A DNA stretch of 64,000 nt from Flavobacterium ginsenosidimutans (GTDB lineage: Bacteria; Bacteroidota; Bacteroidia; Flavobacteriales; Flavobacteriaceae): assembly GCF_003254625.1 (NCBI RefSeq), contig NZ_QJRJ01000081.1, positions 310,001-374,000 of the forward strand, in the 5' to 3' direction. A program made the translations under genes and the position numbers. The notes beneath the pieces are model-generated. The model worked only from the letters and a program-made list of their open reading frames with translations. It did no database searches and had not been told where the DNA came from. Below, in pieces: positions 26,634 to 35,861 of the stretch; the stretch's first letter is position 1; each line of letters opens with the position of its first letter.

Positions 26634-29414
26634 GTGAAGTTTTTTAAAAACATATTATTAGCCGTTTGTCTTCTAGCAACTGTAGTTTCTAAAGGACAAA
26701 TTCTGCCTGTACGCCTAACAACAGAAATGGCAGAAAACCCATTAGCAGTTGTGGAGAATCAGCCGAAATTGAGCTGGCAATTGGTTTCAAAAGAATCCGA
26801 TGCTTCACAGATTGCTTATTTGATTTTAGTAGCTTCATCAGAAGAGAAACTAAACAATGACGATGGAGATATATGGAATACAGGAAGAGTAAATACAGAT
26901 AAAAATCTGCATATTGTTTATAGCGGAAAACCATTAAAAAGTGAAACCAAATATTTCTGGAAAGTAAAAGTTTGGAATCAGTCAGGAAAAGTTTCAAAAT
27001 GGAGTAGAACGGCTACTTTCAGAACCGCTCCATTAGAATCAGATTTAAATCCGGTTTGGATTGGTGCGATTACCAAGGTCGACAGTCATTTACCTGAAGG
27101 TAGAACTTATCACACGGCAACTTTCAATAGAGAAAAAAAGAATTCGTTTATCAATGCTTCCGATTCTTTAGCACGCAGAAGCATTATGTTGCGTAAACCT
27201 TTCGAAGTAAAAAAAGAAATCAAAGAAGCTGTAGTTTACATTTCAGGTTTAGGACATTACGAATTGACTATCAACGGAAAAAAAGTGGGTAACAGCCAAT
27301 TTGCACCTCTGTGGACAGACTACGACAAAACGGTTAATTACAATGTTTACGAATTAAGCGCAAAAGAATTTCAAAAAGGCGATAACGTAATTGGCGTTCT
27401 TTTAGGAAACGGAATGTACAATACGCTTGCTGAAAGATATACCAAATTCTTCGTAAGTTTTGGCCCACCAACTTTATTCTTTAAAATGAAAATTAAGTAT
27501 AATGATGGCTCAGAAGAAATTATAAAATCAGATAGAACTTGGAAATACAGCAAAAGCCCGATTACCTATAACAGTATTTTTGGTGGAGAAGATTACAATG
27601 CCAATTTAGAGCAGAAAGACTGGAATCGTAAAGGTTTTAAAGATAGAGATTGGAAAAAAGTTGTCATTCAGGAAGCACCAAAAGGAGTTTTGAGACCTCA
27701 GATAGCTCCGCCAGTTACGATTCAGAAACAATATGAAGTGAAAACCGTAAAAGAGCTTAAACCGAATTTCTATGTTTTTGATATGGGACAGAATCTTTCA
27801 GGATTTCCAACCATCAAAGTAAAAGGAAAAAGAGGACAAACGATTCGTGTTTGGGTTGCCGAAGGTTTAAATGAAGAGGGCACAATAGCGCAGGGAAGAT
27901 CTGGAAAGCCATACTATTACGATTACACTTTAAAAGGCGATGGAGTGGAAGAATGGACGCCAAAATTTAGTTTCTACGGTTATCAATATGTTCAGATTGA
28001 AAACATTAATTATAAGGAAGATAAGAATAAAGAGCTTCCAACTTTGGTTGATTTAAAATCGAATTTCATTTACAATTCGGCTGGAGAAGCAGGAAGTTTC
28101 GCTTGTTCGAATGAGATTTTCAACAAAACACACGAGCTAATCAATAACTCGATCAAAAGTAATTTTCAAAGCGTTTTTACCGATTGTCCGCAACGTGAAA
28201 AGTTAGGCTGGTTGGAAGAAATTCAGTTAAATGGGCCTGGATTAATGTTTAATTACAATCTTCAGAATTTCCTTCCCGCAACCATGCAGAATATTTCTGA
28301 TTCGCAAAGAGACAATGGTTTAATTCCGACAATAGTTCCTGAATATGTAATTTTTGGAGGTGATTTTACCGATTCGCCAGAATGGGGCGTTACAGGCGTA
28401 ATTTTGCCTTGGATGTATTATGAATATTACGGAGATGCTTCACTATTAGAAAAATATTTTCCTACAATGAAAAACTACGTGGATTATTTAGGAACGAAAG
28501 CAACAAACCATATCGTTTCTCATGGATTAGGCGATTGGTACGATTACGGAACACATCAGGCGGGATATTCTAAAAATAGTCCGATTGCGCTTTCTGCTAC
28601 TTCTCATTACTATTATGGAGCTTATTTAGTAGCAAAAGCATCAAAATTACTAGGAAAAACCGAAGATTTTGAGAAATATAATGCTTTGGCTTCTGAGATT
28701 AAAACGGCTTTCAATAAGGAGTTTTTCAACGAAGAAACCAAACAATACGGAACAAACAGCCAGTTTAGCAATGCCGTTCCGATATTTATGGATATCGTAG
28801 AACCACAGTATAAAGAGGCAGTAATTAAGAATTTATTAGTCGATATCAAAGAAAAAGGAGATCGTTTGACAACAGGAGATGTTGGAAATCGCTATTTATT
28901 CCAGACTCTGGCGAGAAACGGCGAAAACGAAACCATGTACAGAATGCACAATCATTACGATGCGCCAGGTTATGGTTTTCAGATTAAATTTGGCTTGACC
29001 ACTTTAACAGAGCAATGGGATCCGAGAAAAGGAAATTCTTGGAATCACTTTATGTTAGGACAGATCGAAGAATGGTTTTATCAAAGTTTAGCAGGAATTA
29101 TGTCCGATCCTGAAAAACCAGGTTTCAAACATTTCTTTATTCAGCCGGAAGTGGTTGGCGATATGACTTTCGTAAAAGCCGATTATCAATCGGTTTACGG
29201 AAAAATTGCTTCTTCTTGGGAAAAGAAAGAGGGCAAATTTATTTTGACAGTTCAGATTCCGGTAAATACAACTGCGACAGTAAAATTACCAGTTGCTAAA
29301 AATTCAGAGATAAAAATTGATAATAGAAGAGTTAGAGCAGGTTTTGATGAAAAAGCTCAAAAGCCATTTTTAGAATTAGGATCAGGAATTTATACAATAG
29401 AATGTCAATTGTAG
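26634..29414 (+). CDS. GH78 alpha-L-rhamnosidase
   Basis: 926 residues, GTG start. The leader AAAAAATATAC before it resembles those of the genes at 31241 and 40068, and the GTG gives a good signal peptide (KFFKNILLAVCLLATVVSKGQ). It has N-terminal beta-sandwich domains, including a fibronectin-like one (about 30-135, KYFWKVKVWNQSGKVSKW), a sugar-binding domain (about 170-350) and the (alpha/alpha)6 catalytic barrel (about 480-830) with TDCPQREKLGWLEE (D517, E522, E528/E529) and EQWDPRKGNSWNH (E793). A C-terminal beta domain (Bac_rhamnosid_C type) completes the family plan. It removes alpha-L-rhamnose from rhamnogalacturonan. It shares its plan with the second GH78 at 35862 but is clearly divergent in the catalytic block. 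Confidence 0.92.
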   Translation: MKFFKNILLAVCLLATVVSKGQILPVRLTTEMAENPLAVVENQPKLSWQLVSKESDASQIAYLILVASSEEKLNNDDGDIWNTGRVNTDKNLHIVYSGKPLKSETKYFWKVKVWNQSGKVSKWSRTATFRTAPLESDLNPVWIGAITKVDSHLPEGRTYHTATFNREKKNSFINASDSLARRSIMLRKPFEVKKEIKEAVVYISGLGHYELTINGKKVGNSQFAPLWTDYDKTVNYNVYELSAKEFQKGDNVIGVLLGNGMYNTLAERYTKFFVSFGPPTLFFKMKIKYNDGSEEIIKSDRTWKYSKSPITYNSIFGGEDYNANLEQKDWNRKGFKDRDWKKVVIQEAPKGVLRPQIAPPVTIQKQYEVKTVKELKPNFYVFDMGQNLSGFPTIKVKGKRGQTIRVWVAEGLNEEGTIAQGRSGKPYYYDYTLKGDGVEEWTPKFSFYGYQYVQIENINYKEDKNKELPTLVDLKSNFIYNSAGEAGSFACSNEIFNKTHELINNSIKSNFQSVFTDCPQREKLGWLEEIQLNGPGLMFNYNLQNFLPATMQNISDSQRDNGLIPTIVPEYVIFGGDFTDSPEWGVTGVILPWMYYEYYGDASLLEKYFPTMKNYVDYLGTKATNHIVSHGLGDWYDYGTHQAGYSKNSPIALSATSHYYYGAYLVAKASKLLGKTEDFEKYNALASEIKTAFNKEFFNEETKQYGTNSQFSNAVPIFMDIVEPQYKEAVIKNLLVDIKEKGDRLTTGDVGNRYLFQTLARNGENETMYRMHNHYDAPGYGFQIKFGLTTLTEQWDPRKGNSWNHFMLGQIEEWFYQSLAGIMSDPEKPGFKHFFIQPEVVGDMTFVKADYQSVYGKIASSWEKKEGKFILTVQIPVNTTATVKLPVAKNSEIKIDNRRVRAGFDEKAQKPFLELGSGIYTIECQL

Positions 29415-29471
29415 TTATGAGTTATGAGTTATGAATTGTAATTAAACTCGAAAAAAAACAGAAAAAATTAA

Positions 29472-29596
29472 TTGCCTCCTGCTTTAGCTGGAGGTTCAAA
29501 ATAAGACAATTCACAGGGCTTTAGCCAAATAATTAAGTTCGGTTAAAGCCAATTTTAGAAATCAATTTGTTTTCTTCCAGCTAAAGCAGGAGGCAA
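29472..29596. repeat. Inverted repeat with GCCTCCTGCTTTAGCTGGA arms
   Basis: TTGCCTCCTGCTTTAGCTGG (29472-29491) pairs with CCAGCTAAAGCAGGAGGCAA (29577-29596), a perfect 20-bp inverted repeat about 125 bp long. Inside, GGGCTTTAGCC and GGTTAAAGCC form a smaller pair. It appears once in the window and ends 17 bases before the next start codon. Confidence 0.85.
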
Positions 29597-29613
29597 ATCA
29601 AAAAAATGTAATA

Positions 29614-31032
29614 ATGAAAAGAATAAAATACATCATCCTAGTTTCCATTTTTGCTTTGACATTTGCCAATGCGCAAAGCACTTCTGACACTAATTTTAGA
29701 AAACCAGTATCAGAAACACTGAAAAAAATAGAAACTCTTTTTAACGTCACAATCAACGACGACAGAGGTTTATTAAAAGGAAAAGAACTGGATTATGCCG
29801 ATTGGAGAATTGAACCTGGAAATCTGCCACTTTCGCTGACTAATATTTTAGCACCGTTTGAATTGATGTATTTCAAACAACCCGATGGAACCTACATCAT
29901 ACGCAAGTATGAAAACCATAAAGTTTCAGTTGATAAAGGAAAAGAACGCTTGTTTTACTTAGAAAACCTTTATTCGACTAAAGAAGAATGGGAAAAACGC
30001 AAAACGGAGTTAAAAGCTTGTATGATAACCTCATTTGGATTAGAAAAGGCTCCCCCAATGCCAAAATCTAAACCACTTTTAACTCCAAAAAGAATTTATA
30101 AAGACTACAGTGTTGAAAATATTGCTTTGGAAATTCTGCCGGGAGTTTATGCAACAGGATCGATTTACAAACCATATCCGTTAAATAAAAAAGCAGCTGT
30201 TATCTTAACACCTGACGGACATTTTGGCGACGGAAGATACAGAAAAGACGAGCAGTACCGTTGTGCCATGATGGCCAAAATGGGAGCAATCGTTGTAGGG
30301 TATGATTTATTTGCTTGGGGAGAATCGTTATTGCAGTTTCCAGAAGAAACGCATAGAAATAGTATTGCATCGACGGTTCAGGTTTTAACCGGAATTCGTT
30401 TATTGGATTATTTAGCAACGGTAAAAAATGCTGATATGTCAAGAGTTGGCGTTACAGGCGGTTCTGGTGGGGGGTCGCATACGATGTTTTTAGCTGCAAT
30501 TGACGATCGAGTAAAAGTTTCAGCGCCAGTTGTAATGGTTTCTTCTCATTTCTCAGGCGGTTGTCCATGCGAAAGCGGACGCGGGATTCACTTATGCGGT
30601 AACGGAACTAATAACGCTGAAATCTCAGCGATGATGGCACCAAAACCGCAATTGATTGTTTCTGACGGAAAAGACTGGACATTAGCAGTTCCAGAATTGG
30701 AATTTCCCTTTATCCAAAGAACCTATGAATTATATGGGAAGAAAGATTTAGTTGAAAATGCTCATTTTGCAAAAGAAGGTCATGATTTCGGAATCTCGAA
30801 ACGTATGGCTTTGTATCCGTTTATGGCGAAATATTTAAATTTAGATTTGAATAAAGTGAAGAACGACAAAGGCGAAATCGACGAATCGACGTGTGTGATT
30901 GAACCTTATGAGAAATTATATGTTTTTGGAAACAAAGCTGAAAATCTGCCAAAAAATGCATTGAAAGACATCAACAAATTATATGAAATGTTCGGAGAAA
31001 AAAATCTGAAAGTTTACGAGGTTAAGAAATAA
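29614..31032 (+). CDS. Exported alpha/beta-hydrolase esterase with STN-like N-terminal domain
   Basis: 472 residues; signal peptide to about 21 (FANAQ). Residues about 34-107 resemble a secretin/TonB short N-terminal (STN-like) domain: ETLKKIETLFNVTINDDRG ... LSLTNILAPFELMYFKQ and YIIRKYE. An alpha/beta-hydrolase domain follows with nucleophile elbow GGSGGGSHT (S284), an Asp in SDGKDW (D351 or D354) and EGHDFG (H390), a complete Ser-Asp-His triad. CPCESGRGIHLCGNG adds three Cys. The family includes acetylxylan esterase-like enzymes in pectin loci, so removal of acetyl or methyl groups from rhamnogalacturonan is likely (CE7-, CE19- or CE20-type not resolved). The STN-like module on an esterase is unusual. 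Confidence 0.75.
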   Translation: MKRIKYIILVSIFALTFANAQSTSDTNFRKPVSETLKKIETLFNVTINDDRGLLKGKELDYADWRIEPGNLPLSLTNILAPFELMYFKQPDGTYIIRKYENHKVSVDKGKERLFYLENLYSTKEEWEKRKTELKACMITSFGLEKAPPMPKSKPLLTPKRIYKDYSVENIALEILPGVYATGSIYKPYPLNKKAAVILTPDGHFGDGRYRKDEQYRCAMMAKMGAIVVGYDLFAWGESLLQFPEETHRNSIASTVQVLTGIRLLDYLATVKNADMSRVGVTGGSGGGSHTMFLAAIDDRVKVSAPVVMVSSHFSGGCPCESGRGIHLCGNGTNNAEISAMMAPKPQLIVSDGKDWTLAVPELEFPFIQRTYELYGKKDLVENAHFAKEGHDFGISKRMALYPFMAKYLNLDLNKVKNDKGEIDESTCVIEPYEKLYVFGNKAENLPKNALKDINKLYEMFGEKNLKVYEVKK

Positions 31033-31042
31033 GATAGACGTT

Positions 31043-31224
31043 GCCACGACCCGAGCGATAGCGAACAGGCGAAGCAATTTCACGAATTGGCACGAATTTT
31101 TTTTTCTGCCACAGATTAAAAAGATTTACACAGATTATTTAATTAAAAAAGAAATCCAAATAATCCTTTTAATCTGTGGCTAAAAATTAAAAAGAAATTA
31201 GCGCAAATTCCTGTAATTCGTGGC
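31043..31224. repeat. Nested inverted repeat with inserted GC-rich module
   Basis: The same architecture as 26428-26615. GCCACGA is interrupted by the GC-rich module (31052-31075, exact complement of 16605-16628), then AATTTCACGAATT, an inner GCCACAGATTAAAA / TTTTAATCTGTGGC pair (31108-31180), and the right arm TAATTCGTGGC (31214-31224). It ends 16 bases before the GH95 start codon. Confidence 0.85.
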
Positions 31225-31240
31225 TGAAAAAAAATATACT

Positions 31241-33691
31241 ATGAAGTTAAAAATTAAAGTAGCGGCAATCTGTATCGGAATTTTTTCCTTAACAGCAACA
31301 GCTCAAAGTGATCTGAAATTATGGTACGATAAACCAGCAGCAATCTGGAACGAAGCCTTGCCTTTGGGTAACGGACGTTTGGGTGCCATGGTTTTTGGTG
31401 ATCCAGCAGTAGAACGTTTGCAATTGAATGAAGAAACGATTTGGGCGGGTTCTCCAAACAGTAACGCACATTCTAAATCGATAGAGGCTTTGCCAAAAGT
31501 AAGACAGCTTATTTTTGATGGAAAATTTGACGAAGCGCAAGATTTGGCTACGAAAGATATTATGTCGCAAACCAATGACGGAATGCCGTATCAGACTTTT
31601 GGAAGCGTTTATATTTCATTCAACGGACATCAAAAATATACCGATTATTACCGTGATTTAGATATCAGCAATGCGACGGCGAAAGTAAAATACAAAGTAA
31701 ATGGCGTCGAATTTACAAGAGAAATTCTAACCGCATTTTCAGATCAGGTTATTGTGGTGAAACTCTCTGCAAGTCAGCCAGGACAGATTACTTGTAATGT
31801 TTTCATGAACAGTCCGATTGATAAAACCGTCGCTTCGACAGAAGGAAACCAGATTATCCTTTCGGGAGTTGGAACTAACTTTGAAGGGGTAAAAGGAAAA
31901 GTAAAATTTCAAGGTCGATTAACGGCTAAAAACAAAGGCGGAGAAATCGATGCCAGCAACGGCGTTTTAAGCATCAATAAGGCTGATGAAGTGACTTTAT
32001 ACATTTCGATTGCAACCAACTTTAAAAACTATCAGGATATTTCAGGAGATGAAATTGCGAAAAGCAAAGGTTATTTAGCGAAAGCGGAAACAAAAGATTT
32101 TGAAACTATAAAGAAAGCGCACGTTGATTATTACCAAAAATTCTTTAACAGAGTATCTTTAGATTTAGGTTCAAATGATTTGGTTAAAAAGCCAACAAAC
32201 GAAAGAATTAGAGATTTCTCTAAACAATTTGATCCGCAATTAGCTGCTTTATATTTCCAGTTTGGACGTTATCTTTTAATTTCAAGTTCACAGCCAGGAG
32301 GACAGCCAGCCAATTTACAAGGAATTTGGAACGATATGGTCACTCCGCCTTGGGATAGTAAATACACGACCAACATCAATGCCGAAATGAATTATTGGCC
32401 GGCACAAGTAACCAATTTACAGGAAATGCACGAACCATTTTTGCAAATGGCAAAAGAATTAAGTGTAACAGGAGCAGAAACAGCTAGAATGATGTACAAT
32501 GCAAATGGTTGGGTTTTACATCACAACACCGATATTTGGCGTGTTACCGCTCCGGTAGATTCAGCAGCATCAGGAATGTGGCCAACGGGCGGTGCCTGGG
32601 TTTGTCAGGATTTATGGGAAAGATATTTATATACTGGTGATAAAAAATATTTAGCAGAAATTTATCCAATCATGAAAGGCGCTGCTGATTTCTTTTTAGA
32701 TTTCATGGTTATTGATCCTAATACAAAATATTTAGTTGTTGTTCCTTCGAGTTCGCCTGAAAATACACACGCAGGAGGAACAGGAAAAGCAACAATTGCA
32801 TCGGGAACAACAATGGACAATCAATTGGTTTTTGATTTGTTTACACATGTTATCGAAGCTTCGGCTTTGGTTTCGCCAGATGCTGCTTATGCGAAAAAGG
32901 TGAGTGATGCTTTGGCAAAAATGTCTCCAATGAAAGTAGGTAAATACAATCAATTGCAGGAATGGCAGGACGATTGGGACAATCCAAAAGACAATCACAG
33001 ACACGTTTCGCATTTGTATGGCTTGTATCCGAGTAATCAGATTTCAGCAATTAAAACACCTGAATTATTTGAAGCTGCTAAACAATCCTTGATTTACAGA
33101 ACAGACGAATCTACTGGCTGGTCAATGGGGTGGAAAGTGAATTTGTGGGCGAGATTATTAGACGGAAATCACGCTTATAAATTGATTCAGGATCAATTGC
33201 ATTTGGTAACAGCGGATCAGAGAAAAGGTGGCGGAACGTATCCGAATATGTTAGATGCACATCAGCCGTTTCAAATTGATGGTAATTTTGGATGTACAGC
33301 CGGTTTTGCCGAAATGCTGATGCAGAGTCAGGAAGATGCGATTCATTTACTGCCTGCTTTACCAACAGTTTGGAAAGATGGAAGTATAAAAGGATTGGTT
33401 GCCAGAGGCGGATTTGTAATTGATATGACTTGGAAAAATAATAAAGTTTCGGAGTTGAAAATCTATTCGAAAATAGGAGGAAACTGTAGATTGAAAGTTG
33501 AGAATACGTTGAAAGGTTCTTCGCTTAAAAAAGCAAAAGGAAAAAATTCGAATCCGTTGTTTTATGATGTAGAAGTGAAGAAACCGATTATTTCTAATGA
33601 AGCAAAATTGCCTAAAGTACAATTGCCAACTTACAATATTTACGATGTGAATATGAAAGCAGGGCAGACGTATACTTTTACGGGGAATTAA
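31241..33691 (+). CDS. GH95 alpha-L-fucosidase / alpha-L-galactosidase
   Basis: ATG 31241 gives 816 residues with a signal peptide ending ATAQ (about 22); the frame can be extended by 7 codons upstream into repeat DNA, which is rejected. Full GH95 plan: N-terminal beta-sandwich opening with the signature WNEALPLGNGRLGAMVFG, then an (alpha/alpha)6 barrel with NINAEMNYWPAQVTN, HHNTDIWR (N429, D431), SSSPENTH (E507) and QIDGNFGCTAG (D680), then a C-terminal sandwich. The residues match the catalytic Asn-Glu-Asp set of the family. GH95 enzymes release alpha-L-fucose or, in plant-cell-wall loci, alpha-L-galactose; the latter is found in RG-II and in the RG-II PUL of Bacteroides. Substrate choice is inferred from context. 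Confidence 0.92.
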   Translation: MKLKIKVAAICIGIFSLTATAQSDLKLWYDKPAAIWNEALPLGNGRLGAMVFGDPAVERLQLNEETIWAGSPNSNAHSKSIEALPKVRQLIFDGKFDEAQDLATKDIMSQTNDGMPYQTFGSVYISFNGHQKYTDYYRDLDISNATAKVKYKVNGVEFTREILTAFSDQVIVVKLSASQPGQITCNVFMNSPIDKTVASTEGNQIILSGVGTNFEGVKGKVKFQGRLTAKNKGGEIDASNGVLSINKADEVTLYISIATNFKNYQDISGDEIAKSKGYLAKAETKDFETIKKAHVDYYQKFFNRVSLDLGSNDLVKKPTNERIRDFSKQFDPQLAALYFQFGRYLLISSSQPGGQPANLQGIWNDMVTPPWDSKYTTNINAEMNYWPAQVTNLQEMHEPFLQMAKELSVTGAETARMMYNANGWVLHHNTDIWRVTAPVDSAASGMWPTGGAWVCQDLWERYLYTGDKKYLAEIYPIMKGAADFFLDFMVIDPNTKYLVVVPSSSPENTHAGGTGKATIASGTTMDNQLVFDLFTHVIEASALVSPDAAYAKKVSDALAKMSPMKVGKYNQLQEWQDDWDNPKDNHRHVSHLYGLYPSNQISAIKTPELFEAAKQSLIYRTDESTGWSMGWKVNLWARLLDGNHAYKLIQDQLHLVTADQRKGGGTYPNMLDAHQPFQIDGNFGCTAGFAEMLMQSQEDAIHLLPALPTVWKDGSIKGLVARGGFVIDMTWKNNKVSELKIYSKIGGNCRLKVENTLKGSSLKKAKGKNSNPLFYDVEVKKPIISNEAKLPKVQLPTYNIYDVNMKAGQTYTFTGN

Positions 33692-33699
33692 TTTCATAT

Positions 33700-33726
33700 C
33701 CTAACAGGTTTTAAAAACCTGTTAGG
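33700..33726. repeat. CCTAACAGG inverted repeat
   Basis: CCTAACAGGTTTT-AAAAACCTGTTAGG, the third copy of this short palindrome family, 9 bases after the GH95 stop codon. Confidence 0.85.
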
Positions 33727-33747
33727 TATTTACAGTTTTACGGACAG

Positions 33748-33852
33748 TTTGTCATTTCGACGAAGGAGAAATCTCCACAAGTAACTCCGTAAAGTGAATC
33801 GCCAATCTTTGTCGAGTTTCTAACGAAGATTTCTCCTTCGTCGAAATGACAA
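33748..33852. repeat. TTTGTCATTTC-family inverted repeat
   Basis: TTTGTCATTTCGACGAAGGA and TCCTTCGTCGAAATGACAA at the ends are long inverted matches; AGAAATCTCCACAAG and GAAGATTTCTCC extend the pairing. Interior words AATCTTTGTCGAGTTTCTAA are shared with other copies. Confidence 0.88.
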
Positions 33853-33880
33853 GATTGGGTTGAAAAAATAAAATATAGCA

Positions 33881-33907
33881 CTTACAAGGTTTTGGAAACC
33901 TTGTAGG
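33881..33907. repeat. CTTACAAGG inverted repeat
   Basis: CTTACAAGGTTTT / GGAAACCTTGTAGG, sister of the unit at 23524-23549. As at 23323-23549, it stands close to a CCTAACAGG unit and a structured-RNA candidate. Confidence 0.8.
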
Positions 33908-33922
33908 AGTGAGAAAACGTAA

Positions 33923-34011
33923 AGGTCTCTTGCGTGAGTGGTGGAAGTGGAGCTCTCCCGATTTTTCATCGGGAAGCGGGAACGGACAGCACGACCCGGA
34001 GGGACACGCCC
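33923..34011 (+). ncRNA. Structured-RNA candidate, possibly Flavo-1 (second copy)
   Basis: Contains GAAGTGGA (33944-33951), a strong hairpin CTCCCGA-TTTTTCA-TCGGGAA, AGCGGGA (33975-33981), CGACCCGGAGGGACACGCCC and a 5' TTGCGTGAG that can pair with CACGC near the end. The GC content is well above the surroundings. The GAAGTGGA-hairpin-AGCGGGA order matches the element at 23392-23464. Identity with Flavo-1 is recalled, not searched. Confidence 0.4.
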
Positions 34012-34042
34012 AAAGAATTAGTTTTAAAATAATAATTAGAAT

Positions 34043-35611
34043 ATGTTACAACATTTCAAACATAAAATAATAGCACTTTCAATAGTAATCGCTTGTATAA
34101 ACAGCGGTTGCAAATCGACTGCGGAACATTCTCAAAAAGGAAAATCAGTAATTTTAAAAGAAAAAAACTTTAAACATTATGTGGATTATTTCAACACAAT
34201 GGAAGATGAAAACTTAAAATTTGCGATTCCGAATGACAGTGCGTGGGCTTGGATGGAAAAAAATATTCCGTTGTTTGAATGCCCACAGCAGAATTTTGAG
34301 GAAATCTATTATTTCAGATGGTGGAGCGTTCGAAAACATATTAAGAATACTCCACAGGGATTTGCAATTACAGAGTTTTTGGTAGATCGTTCTTATGCAG
34401 ATAAATACAATATGATTAGTTGTGCTTTGGGACATCATATTAACGAATTTAGATGGGTTCATGATCCCAAATACATTGAGCAGGATGTGAAGCTTTTGTA
34501 TCGAGGAAATGATGGAAAACCGATGAACAAATTGTATAAATTCAGCAGTTGGACAGCCGATGCTTTGTATAATCGTTATTTGGTAAATAAAGATGAAAAA
34601 TTCTTATTGGATTTGTATCCAGATATGGTTACCGATTATGCCGTTTGGGAAAAAGATCGCCAACGCAAAGATGGTTTGTTCTGGCAACATGATGTGAAAG
34701 ATGGAATGGAAGAATCTTTAAGCGGAGGAAGAAAAGTGCAAAATGCAAGACCAACGATAAACAGTTATATGTACGGGAATGCTGTAGCGATTTCTAAAAT
34801 GGCTGAATTGAAAGGCGATAAAGATGTTGAAGCAAAATTCAAGGCAAAAGCTGACGTTTTGCAACAATTAGTAGAAACGAAATTGTGGAATAAGAAAAGT
34901 GAGTTCTTTGAAACTTTTACAGAAAAAGATACATTAGCACAAGTTAGAGAAGCGATTGGATTTATTCCGTGGTATTTTAATCTTCCAGAGCAAAACAAAG
35001 GATTTGAAAAAGCCTGGGAGCAGATTAAGGATGAAAAAGGATTTTCGGCTCCGTTTGGTTTAACAACGGCGGAAAGAAGAAGTCCAAGATTTAGAACACA
35101 CGGAACAGGAACCTGCGAATGGGACGGGGCGATTTGGCCATTTGCAAGTTCGCAGACGTTAACTGCTTTAGCGAATGTTTTGAATAATTACAATCAGAAT
35201 TTTGTAGCCAAACCCGATTATTTCAAACAAATGGAATTGTACGTGCAGTCCCAGTATTACAGAGGGAGACCTTATCTTGGCGAATATTTAGACGAAACAA
35301 CGGGTTATTGGTTAATGGGCGACAGAGAAAGAAGCCGTTATTATAATCATTCGACTTTCAATGATTTAGTGATTACAGGTTTGGTTGGTTTACGCCCAAG
35401 AACTGATGAAAAGATTGAAGTAAATCCGTTGATTCCACAAGAAAAATGGGATTGGTTTTGTCTGGATAATGTTTTGTATCATGGAAATATTATTACGATT
35501 CTTTGGGATAAAACTGGAGAAAAATATCATAAAGGAAAAGGTTTCAGAATCTTTAAAAACGGGAAAGAAATTGCAGTGTCTGAGAAATTAGAGAAGTTGG
35601 TTTCTGAATAA
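34043..35611 (+). CDS. GH63/MGH1-like (alpha/alpha)6 glycosidase lipoprotein
   Basis: 522 residues. The N-terminus has a lipobox-like CINSGC (C23), so it is probably surface- or periplasm-anchored. The remainder looks like an (alpha/alpha)6 barrel of the mannosylglycerate-hydrolase/GH63 type: YYFRWWSVRKHIK, SCALGHHINEFRWVHDP, INSYMYGNAVAISKMAEL, AIGFIPWYFNLPE, GTCEWDGAIWPFASSQTL, and HSTFNDLVITGLVGLRPR near the end. Candidate catalytic carboxylates lie in EFRWVHDP and CEWDG, but the assignment is uncertain. Its substrate is unknown; in this context a rhamnogalacturonan side chain is likely. The gene is isolated by 351 bp of repeats upstream but lies in the same direction as the rest. Confidence 0.7.
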   Translation: MLQHFKHKIIALSIVIACINSGCKSTAEHSQKGKSVILKEKNFKHYVDYFNTMEDENLKFAIPNDSAWAWMEKNIPLFECPQQNFEEIYYFRWWSVRKHIKNTPQGFAITEFLVDRSYADKYNMISCALGHHINEFRWVHDPKYIEQDVKLLYRGNDGKPMNKLYKFSSWTADALYNRYLVNKDEKFLLDLYPDMVTDYAVWEKDRQRKDGLFWQHDVKDGMEESLSGGRKVQNARPTINSYMYGNAVAISKMAELKGDKDVEAKFKAKADVLQQLVETKLWNKKSEFFETFTEKDTLAQVREAIGFIPWYFNLPEQNKGFEKAWEQIKDEKGFSAPFGLTTAERRSPRFRTHGTGTCEWDGAIWPFASSQTLTALANVLNNYNQNFVAKPDYFKQMELYVQSQYYRGRPYLGEYLDETTGYWLMGDRERSRYYNHSTFNDLVITGLVGLRPRTDEKIEVNPLIPQEKWDWFCLDNVLYHGNIITILWDKTGEKYHKGKGFRIFKNGKEIAVSEKLEKLVSE

Positions 35612-35633
35612 TATTAAACATTTAACGATCTAG

Positions 35634-35735
35634 TTTGTCATTTCGACGAAGGAGAAATCTTCGTTAGTAGCTCAATAAAGATTGTCGATTTTGAATGTGG
35701 AGTTACGAAGATTTCTCCTTCGTCGGAATGACAAA
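35634..35735. repeat. TTTGTCATTTC-family inverted repeat
   Basis: TTTGTCATTTCGACGAAGGA at the left, TCCTTCGTCGGAATGACAAA at the right. Interior AATCTTCGTTAGTAGCTC and GAGTTACGAAGATT also pair. It starts 22 bases after the stop codon of the preceding gene. Confidence 0.88.
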
Positions 35736-35750
35736 AAATGTGCATATTTT

Positions 35751-35827
35751 TCTCCCGCAGATTTAGCAGATTTGAGATTTAAAAAATAGAGTAAAATAAT
35801 CTGCTAAATCTGCAAAATCTGCGAGAA
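35751..35827. repeat. CGCAGATT-family inverted repeat (shorter variant)
   Basis: TCTCCCGCAGATTTAGCAGA and TCTGCTAAATCTGC ... CTGCGAGAAA are inverse matches. It is adjacent to the previous repeat and leaves 34 bases before the GH78 start codon. Confidence 0.8.
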
Positions 35828-35861
35828 AAAAAAATAAAGCCAAAAGCTTAAAAATATTACC

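Larger units (their letters stand above)
33692..34042. other. Repeat-packed intergenic region
   Basis: The 351-bp gap between GH95 and the next CDS contains no credible gene. It holds, in order, a CCTAACAGG palindrome, a TTTGTCATT-family repeat, a CTTACAAGG palindrome and a structured-RNA candidate, each listed separately. About 30 bases of A/T-rich leader remain before the ATG. Confidence 0.8.

Noticed and set aside
33359..33697. 112-codon open frame on the - strand inside GH95
   Set aside because: It lies wholly opposite a well-conserved enzyme gene, has no recognisable domain, and is an overlap artefact.
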